Part shown: piece by piece, positions 59,302-64,000 of the stretch
Layout: the number at the start of each line of letters is the position of its first letter
Position numbering within the stretch: the stretch's first letter is position 1
Assembly: GCF_029760955.1 (NCBI RefSeq)
Contig: NZ_CP121682.1
Location: 1,302,001-1,366,000 of the forward strand
Source: Streptomyces cathayae
Lineage (GTDB): Bacteria; Actinomycetota; Actinomycetes; Streptomycetales; Streptomycetaceae
Direction: 5' to 3'
Length of the DNA stretch: 64,000 nt
Notes under the pieces: model-generated
What the model was told of the DNA's origin: nothing
The model's input: only the letters and a program-made list of their open reading frames with translations
Database searches by the model: none
Position numbers and translations under genes: made by a program

Positions 59302-60123
59302 TCAGTCGGCCGGAGCGCGCAGGAGCCGCTCCCGCGTGCTCTCGGGCAGCACCCGGCGCAGGACCGGCACGGTGGAGCTGAGCGCGTTGGCGAAGCACGC
59401 GACGAGGTCGTGCGGCACGCCGGCACCGAAGGACGCGGCCCACAGGCATGGTGAACCCGGCGCCGGCTCGGCCCACGCCTGCCACCCGCCCGGTCCCACC
59501 TCATCGGCCTCAGCCGTCAGGGCGCGCGGGTCGCCGTCCTGGATGAGGGGCGGTACCACGCCGAGGCTGATGTGCGAGGTGACGGTCGGGTCCATCGCTC
59601 CCGCATGGGGCTGGTCGATGTCGCGGAACCAGCCGTGCGCGGTGACCGCGTCGAGGACCAGCTCGGGGCCGCCCAGCGGGACACCGGGCTGATCGCGGGC
59701 GTCGAGCGCGACAAGGAAGTCGACGAGGACCTCCCCCGGGACGTCGGGGGTGAAGTAGGCGGACCACTGCGCGAGCGGGCTGCTCGTGTCCGCGCGTGCG
59801 GAGACCTGCCAGGCGATCGGCAGCTCCCCCAGATGGAACGGCTCGTCCGCCAGCACCCACTGGGCCCAGCGGAGGGTGTCGGGGCTGATGTGCAGGACGG
59901 TGCTGCGCAGGACCTGGCGGTCCTGCGGCGCCTCGTCCGGCTCCTGCCGTCCGCGGACGATCGTCAGGCTCGTCCAGCCAAGGCCGGCGAGCGTGTCGGC
60001 GACGGCGTCGTAGAAACGTCCGTCGTCACCGGCCAGGTGACGGGGGCCGACCCAGTACGCGGACTGGGCACCGTACGGGGTGGGCGGGTCGAGTGGAGAC
60101 TCGGGATGCAGGGGCGCCTCCAA
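59302..60123 (-). CDS. DUF317-family protein
   Basis: This 273-residue protein matches actinobacterial DUF317: WVGPRHLAGDD near the N-terminus, LGWTSLTIVRGRQEPDEAPQ, WSAYFTPDVPGEVLVDFLVA and LWAASFGAGVPHDLVACFAN. The domain seems duplicated (two W..(Y/S)F..(D/G)VP strands). The function is unknown; such genes cluster in mobile and conjugative regions of Streptomyces. It is followed by a strong hairpin and preceded by a related small gene. Confidence 0.75.
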   Translation of the reverse strand: MEAPLHPESPLDPPTPYGAQSAYWVGPRHLAGDDGRFYDAVADTLAGLGWTSLTIVRGRQEPDEAPQDRQVLRSTVLHISPDTLRWAQWVLADEPFHLGELPIAWQVSARADTSSPLAQWSAYFTPDVPGEVLVDFLVALDARDQPGVPLGGPELVLDAVTAHGWFRDIDQPHAGAMDPTVTSHISLGVVPPLIQDGDPRALTAEADEVGPGGWQAWAEPAPGSPCLWAASFGAGVPHDLVACFANALSSTVPVLRRVLPESTRERLLRAPAD

Positions 60124-60138
60124 AGGCGAGATGCGGTT

Positions 60139-60429
60139 CTACTTGCCGCCGGCGGTGCGGCGGGGGCGGCGCGGGGGCGTCTGGACCGGAGGCTGCCAGG
60201 CCAGCTCGACGGCGACCTCGGGTGGCAGATGACCGAGCTGCGTGTCCGCGTCCCGCCCTTCGGCGAGGTAGACGACGGGCCGACCGGTCTCGTCCACGGC
60301 CTGGACGACCTGCGCAAGACGGTGCGCCATCGGGAAGAACGGGTTCATCGCCTGCCGCACCGGAGCGCTCCGATCGCAGGCGGACAACAGGTCAATGAGA
60401 TCGCCGACGGTCAACTCCGTGTGAGTCAC
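60139..60429 (-). CDS. Small hypothetical protein of the DUF317 locus
   Basis: GTG 60429 with aaggaga at ideal spacing gives 96 residues: ELTVGDLIDLLSACDRSAPV, RQAMNPFFPMAHRLAQVVQA, the GRPVVYLAEGRDADTQLGHL block and a proline-rich tail. It is often found next to DUF317 genes. The function is unknown. Confidence 0.65.
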   Translation of the reverse strand: MTHTELTVGDLIDLLSACDRSAPVRQAMNPFFPMAHRLAQVVQAVDETGRPVVYLAEGRDADTQLGHLPPEVAVELAWQPPVQTPPRRPRRTAGGK

Positions 60430-60533
60430 GGACAGTCTCCTTGTGCGGGGAACGCGGTGAGCGGCGGCCTGTGGTGCCGCCGGGATCCGGAGAGCAACCT
60501 CCGGTGTCGGACTTCCGACTCGAGCCTCCGGTG

Positions 60534-60887
60534 TTACGGGCGCCGGGAGGTCTCCAGCACGCGCGCCACGGCGGCGGCGACGATATCGGCCGGCGTCTCG
60601 GTATCGAAGGACATGTGGTAGCCGCGTACCTTGGCTGTGCCGGTGACGGCGATCTTCCACCCCTCGCCGTCGGTGCCGGGACGCCCGAGCGGGAACCACC
60701 CGAGGTAGAAGCGGCCGTCCTTGCTGCTGACGTGCACGTCCGCCCGGTCGTCCACAATCAGGTTGAAGTCCTCGGCAGAGAACTGGTCCATGACGAGCGT
60801 GGGCTGGCCCGGGCCGAGTTGCCACTCGCGCCGCCGCAGGGCTTCGACAGTGGTAGAGAATCCGGGGCCGAGGGGAGCCACGGTCAC
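60534..60887 (-). CDS. DUF317-like small protein
   Basis: GTG 60887 (gagagg upstream) gives 117 residues: STTVEALRRREWQLGPGQPT, NLIVDDRADVHVSSKDGRFY, LGWFPLGRPGTDGEGW and IVAAAVARVLETSRRP. It looks like a single DUF317-type repeat. An R1 repeat lies just upstream (60930-60999), possibly part of its promoter. Confidence 0.6.
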   Translation of the reverse strand: MTVAPLGPGFSTTVEALRRREWQLGPGQPTLVMDQFSAEDFNLIVDDRADVHVSSKDGRFYLGWFPLGRPGTDGEGWKIAVTGTAKVRGYHMSFDTETPADIVAAAVARVLETSRRP

Positions 60888-60929
60888 GAGCAATCACCTC
60901 TCTGACCTGGGGTTTCCTGCAAGGTCGTC

Positions 60930-60999
60930 TACGTTGACATGCCCCTGCTCGCGTTGGCCAGTCTTTCGAGGATCTTTCCTGTCTGCCCCCGGCGAACTG
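60930..60999. repeat. Dispersed repeat R1, copy 3 (diverged)
   Basis: It begins tacgttgacatgcccc and continues with a diverged version of the R1 body (gtctttcgaggatctttcct, gtctgcc). It is related to 586-653. Confidence 0.45.
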
Positions 61000-61072
61000 T
61001 CCTTGGACAGCGAAGTTAGTCGGGGGCGACTCTCTGATCTGCGACGACTGGATTGAATGTCAAACGCCGTGG

Positions 61073-61597
61073 TCAGGTTCGCGCACGCGGGAGCAGGCGA
61101 TCCAGCTCTTCACGGGCCCAGCGGCAGTGGTCCACACCGCAGGGGGTCAGACCACGCCCCTCTGCTTCGGACTCGAACTGCGTGTGGAACAAGTCAGGAT
61201 GCCGCCCGGCACCGGAGACGCGGCCGCAGCTCATGCTGTAGTGGTAGATCTTGAGGGCAGCGCCGATGGTGGTCCGGGTCCAGACAACGGGGTCGTTCCA
61301 ATGGGCCCTTAGGCTTGCCTCCCGTGCTTCGAGGGCTTGACGTTCACTGGGGATCGGGTCGAGGGCGGTAGCGAAGTCCGCGCGTGCCAGTCCTCGAACG
61401 CGCTGACTCTCTCCGCTGTCTTGGAACAGGAGGCGGTCGGCGTCGGTCTCGTGAGTCATGCACCGCTCGCGGATAGCTTGCGCTGCCTGACTGCGCCGCC
61501 GCTCGTAGGCTTCCCGATCCGCGAGAAGCTGCTTGAGCTGGCGCCCTCGGTGTTCGTTACGCCAGACGAGTAGGTCCGAAGTACTGATGACGTCCAC
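61073..61597 (-). CDS. Hypothetical coiled-coil-like protein
   Basis: GTG 61597 is chosen since ggggga precedes it and the upstream part of the frame has no conserved look. The 174 residues are helical and charged (LLVWRNEHRGRQLKQLLADR, EAYERRRSQAAQAIRERCMT), with a more globular end (AALKIYHYSMSCGRVSG). No family is recognised; the style resembles small accessory-region proteins. Confidence 0.5.
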   Translation of the reverse strand: MDVISTSDLLVWRNEHRGRQLKQLLADREAYERRRSQAAQAIRERCMTHETDADRLLFQDSGESQRVRGLARADFATALDPIPSERQALEAREASLRAHWNDPVVWTRTTIGAALKIYHYSMSCGRVSGAGRHPDLFHTQFESEAEGRGLTPCGVDHCRWAREELDRLLPRART

Positions 61598-62050
61598 GGT
61601 ACTTTTCCCCCTAATGCGCGTTGTGCGCGCGAGCGTACATCGTGAGCCGAGGACGGGGCCGGAGTGTGCTCGATGTGTGGACGGAGGGAGCTCCACGTCC
61701 GTGACTACCGCGACTGCGTTGGCTGACACGGAACGTCAGTCGCCTAAGAGGTCGCGCGGATAGGTGCTCCGCGACGACGAGCTCCCCGTGCCCAGGAAGC
61801 TCTGGCGAACGGGCCTACGAGTGAAGACATGAGACGTCAGGCAGGTGCCTGACCCGGGTGTCTCCTCCCTGGTAGCGTTCACGGCATGTCTGCTGCCTCG
61901 TGCGCGGCCGCTTGCGCCGCAGTGACCAGGACGTCCCGCTAGCGGCGGGACGTTCCACTCACACTCCTCCTGGACGTCCAACCGCTTCGTGATCAGACCG
62001 GAGCGGCACGTTCGTGCTGCTCGGAGTTTCCTCTGAGTACGGAGCACCTG
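61598..62050. other. Intergenic region upstream of the MFS exporter
   Basis: About 450 bases lack a gene. A perfect 9-bp hairpin (acgtcccgc, tagcg loop, gcgggacgt) lies at 61931-61953, about 100 bases before the exporter start. It could be an operator or an attenuator. Confidence 0.5.
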
Positions 62051-63481
62051 ATGTTCCCGGACATCCTTTCCTCACGCGGGCCCAGCCCGTCCCCCGCACG
62101 CGCACGGCTGGTGCTGTGCGCGATGTCCATGCTGCAGTTCTTCATCGCGGTCGACGTGACCGTGGTCAACATCGCCCTGCCCTCGATCGGCGCCGACTTC
62201 GACGTCGACGGGCACACCCTGACCTGGGTCGTGGTCGGGTACACGGTCACCGGCGGCGGGCTTCTGATGCTCGGCGGCCGGCTGGGCGACCTGCTCGGGC
62301 GGCGGCGCGTACTGCTGCTCGGCACCGGCCTGTTCGGCACCGCGTCCCTGCTGGCCGGCCTGGCCCCCACGTTTTCCCTGCTGGTGGCCGCGCGCCTGCT
62401 GCAGGGCGCCGGTGAGGCCATCGCACTGCCCGCCGCGATGGCCACCATCGTCCTGATGTTCCCCGACGGCCCGCGCCGGTCGCGGGCCCTGAGCGTGTGG
62501 GCCGCGGTGGCCAGCTGCGGTCTCGTGCTCGGCTTCGTCCTGTCCGGACTCATCACCGCCCACCTGGGGTGGCGGTGGATCTTCCTGGTCTCGGTCCCGT
62601 TCCTCCTGGTCGTGCTGCTGGCAGCCGTCTTCCTGATCGAGGGTGACCGGCCCGTGGCCCAGGACGCCCCGCCGCTGGACCTTCCCGGCGCGCTGCTGCT
62701 GACCGCCTGCCCGCTGCTGTTCACCTTCGGCGTGGTCGAGGCCGGTGAACCCAAAACGCCCGCATGGGTGGTCCCGGGGGCGCTGGCCGGGGCGGCGGCC
62801 GCGGGGGCCGGGTTCGCACGGGTCGAGGCACGCTCGCGCAACCCGCTGCTGCCGCCGCGCTTCTTCGCCCACCGCACGCGGGTGGCAGCCAACCTGGCCA
62901 CGATGCTGCTGAGCGGGGCGTTGTCGACCTCGTTCCTGCTGTTCACCTTCTATCTGCAGGACCGGTCGGGCCTCGGCCCGCTGGGCGCGGGCCTGACGAT
63001 GCTGCCTCTGGCGGTCTCGCTGATCGTCTTCTCCATGCTCGTGCCCCGGCTGCTGGGCCGCTGGGGAGCACGCGCGTGTGTGCTGGCCGGCCTCGGGTTC
63101 ACCGCGGCCGCGACGGCCGCGATCGCGCTCGTCTCGGCCCTGCGGGCAGACGGGGTGGCGATGATCCCGGCCATGCTCCTGATCGCGGCCGGAATGGGGT
63201 TCGGCCTCGTGGGGCTCCAGTACCTCGCGGTCAGCGGCGTCACCGAGGACGACGCCGGGATCGCCTCGGGCGTCCAGCGCGCGGCTGACCAGCTGGGCGG
63301 TGCGACCGGGGTGGCGGTCTGCGTCGGGATCGGGTTCGCTCCGACCCTGCACTCCCTCGACCCGTTCCTGGTCGCCACCGTGCTGGCCGGCGTGGGGCTC
63401 GTGACCGGGGCAGTCTTGGCCTGGCGCATGTCCACGCCCATTCCCGCAACGGACCTGCAGGAACAGGAACAGGCCGGGTGA
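62051..63481 (+). CDS. MFS multidrug exporter, DHA2 (14-TM) family
   Basis: This 476-residue transporter has helix 1 MSMLQFFIAVDVTVVNIALP (motif D1), motif A GGRLGDLLGRRRVL, motif C region GLVLGFVLSGLITAHLGWRW, and further helices up to about residue 465. The length and motifs fit EmrB/QacA-type proton antiporters. It is monocistronic, with a strong terminator immediately after the stop. No TetR or MarR regulator is adjacent. Confidence 0.9.
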   Translation: MFPDILSSRGPSPSPARARLVLCAMSMLQFFIAVDVTVVNIALPSIGADFDVDGHTLTWVVVGYTVTGGGLLMLGGRLGDLLGRRRVLLLGTGLFGTASLLAGLAPTFSLLVAARLLQGAGEAIALPAAMATIVLMFPDGPRRSRALSVWAAVASCGLVLGFVLSGLITAHLGWRWIFLVSVPFLLVVLLAAVFLIEGDRPVAQDAPPLDLPGALLLTACPLLFTFGVVEAGEPKTPAWVVPGALAGAAAAGAGFARVEARSRNPLLPPRFFAHRTRVAANLATMLLSGALSTSFLLFTFYLQDRSGLGPLGAGLTMLPLAVSLIVFSMLVPRLLGRWGARACVLAGLGFTAAATAAIALVSALRADGVAMIPAMLLIAAGMGFGLVGLQYLAVSGVTEDDAGIASGVQRAADQLGGATGVAVCVGIGFAPTLHSLDPFLVATVLAGVGLVTGAVLAWRMSTPIPATDLQEQEQAG

Positions 63482-63487
63482 CCTTCG

Positions 63488-63538
63488 TCCCGCCGGGGTG
63501 TGCCGCCCCTACTGCCGAAGCGGCACACCCCGGCGGGA
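63488..63538 (+). terminator. Perfect 19-bp hairpin terminator after the exporter
   Basis: tcccgccggggtgtgccgc pairs perfectly with gcggcacaccccggcggga across a 13-base loop, seven bases after the exporter stop. Confidence 0.85.
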
Positions 63539-63577
63539 CTTGCTGGTCAACGTCCTCCACGGCCGAGCGAAGATCAC

Positions 63578-64000
63578 GTGCCCGTCCTGCCCTCCTCCAT
63601 CACCAACCCGTTGTGGGACCAGTTCCAAGCCCTCCTGCCCGAGCGGGAGGCGGCCGCTCATCCGCTGGGCTGTCACCGTCCTCGCATCCCCGACCGGGTC
63701 GTGTTCGACAAGCTCCTGGCCCGCCTCGTACTCGGAGGCACCTACCAGCAGCACGCCGACCACACCTGCTCGGCAACCACGATGAGGGCCCGGCGGGATG
63801 AGTGGATCGCCGCCGGCGTCTTCGAGCGGCTGCACCGGCTGGCGCTGGAGGCATACGACGAGGCCATCGGCCTGGACCTCGAGAATCTCGTGGTGGACGG
63901 TTGCATCGTGAAAGCCCCTGGTGGTGGCCAGAACACCGGGCGCAGCCCGGTGGACCGAGGCAAGAGCGGTCTGAAGCGCTCGGTACTGGTAGATGGTGGA
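63578..64000 (+). CDS. IS5-family transposase, N-terminal part (cut by window edge)
   Basis: GTG 63578 opens a frame that stays open to the window end: SSITNPLWDQFQALLPERE, then FDKLLARLVLGGTYQQHADH, a helical segment (RRDEWIAAGVFERLHRLALE) and the first catalytic Asp in LVVDGCIVKAPGGGQNTG, followed by SPVDRGKSGLKRSVL. This matches IS5-type transposases. The remaining catalytic residues are outside the window. Confidence 0.8.
   Translation, partial: MPVLPSSITNPLWDQFQALLPEREAAAHPLGCHRPRIPDRVVFDKLLARLVLGGTYQQHADHTCSATTMRARRDEWIAAGVFERLHRLALEAYDEAIGLDLENLVVDGCIVKAPGGGQNTGRSPVDRGKSGLKRSVLVDGG

Overview
The window is very GC-rich, with actinomycete codon use, many GTG starts, ATGA/GTGA stop-start overlaps, a conservon, a WhiB-like protein and DUF317 genes. 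It is almost certainly Streptomyces DNA, from an accessory region: a chromosome arm or a large plasmid carrying integrated elements. Evidence for mobility is a partial tyrosine integrase at the left edge, a replication/mobilisation block at 48.5-55.7 kb, six insertion sequences and many truncated genes.

Layout. 0-5.8 kb: integrase N-terminus, a cutA remnant joined to a regulator remnant, a HAD hydrolase, an XRE regulator divergent from an anti-sigma-type ATPase, TrmO, and a broken GH15 glucoamylase-like gene. 5.8-11.0 kb: a complete conservon (cvnA-D plus two cytochrome P450s). 11.0-12.7 kb: a LuxR-type regulator, a frameshifted GNAT gene and a DUF6082 protein. 12.9-27.2 kb: a class I lanthipeptide cluster of the FxLD type. 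It encodes a 64-residue precursor, a full-length LanB, a LanC, a second free-standing elimination-domain protein, an ABC transporter, a MazG-like pyrophosphohydrolase and several methyltransferases. Two of the cluster proteins are unusual fusions: one joins a PIMT-like FxLD methyltransferase, a second methyltransferase, an ASCH domain and a NUDIX domain; the other joins a methyltransferase and a NUDIX domain.

27.2-34 kb: an IS graveyard. An IS982-family element with an extra outer end and a passenger gene is followed by an XRE/TPR regulator and two IS630-family elements. Each IS630 element interrupts a gene whose reading frame can be rebuilt across a duplicated TA. 34.3-39.7 kb: a possible defence cassette (winged-helix-like protein, small Cys protein, AlbA_2/Schlafen-type protein, OLD-family nuclease). 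40-45 kb: remnants of an amidase, a PhyH dioxygenase and a P-loop kinase around an intact methyltransferase, with an IS701 element whose right-hand target duplication was hit by an IS5 element.

45.2-48.2 kb: an XRE - ImmA/IrrE - MAB_1171c-type membrane protein - PAP2-like membrane protein operon with repeated TTGACAG-type operators. 48.5-55.7 kb: a plasmid-like block with an HTH Rep-like gene containing six iteron-like repeats, a WhiB-like protein, a multi-TM Spd-like protein whose gene carries fifteen direct GGGGACCG octamers, a MobC-like protein and a relaxase. 55.7-64 kb: accessory genes (an AbiJ-like nuclease, GFA, DUF317-type proteins), a DHA2 drug exporter with a strong terminator, and the start of another IS5-family transposase running off the edge.

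In the lanthipeptide cluster LanB (with or without the free elimination protein) should dehydrate Ser/Thr and LanC should close the rings. A PIMT-like methyltransferase should act on the Asp-Gly of the core, and the ABC protein should export the product. The conservon and the LuxR-type gene immediately upstream are plausible regulators, but that link is inferred from position only.
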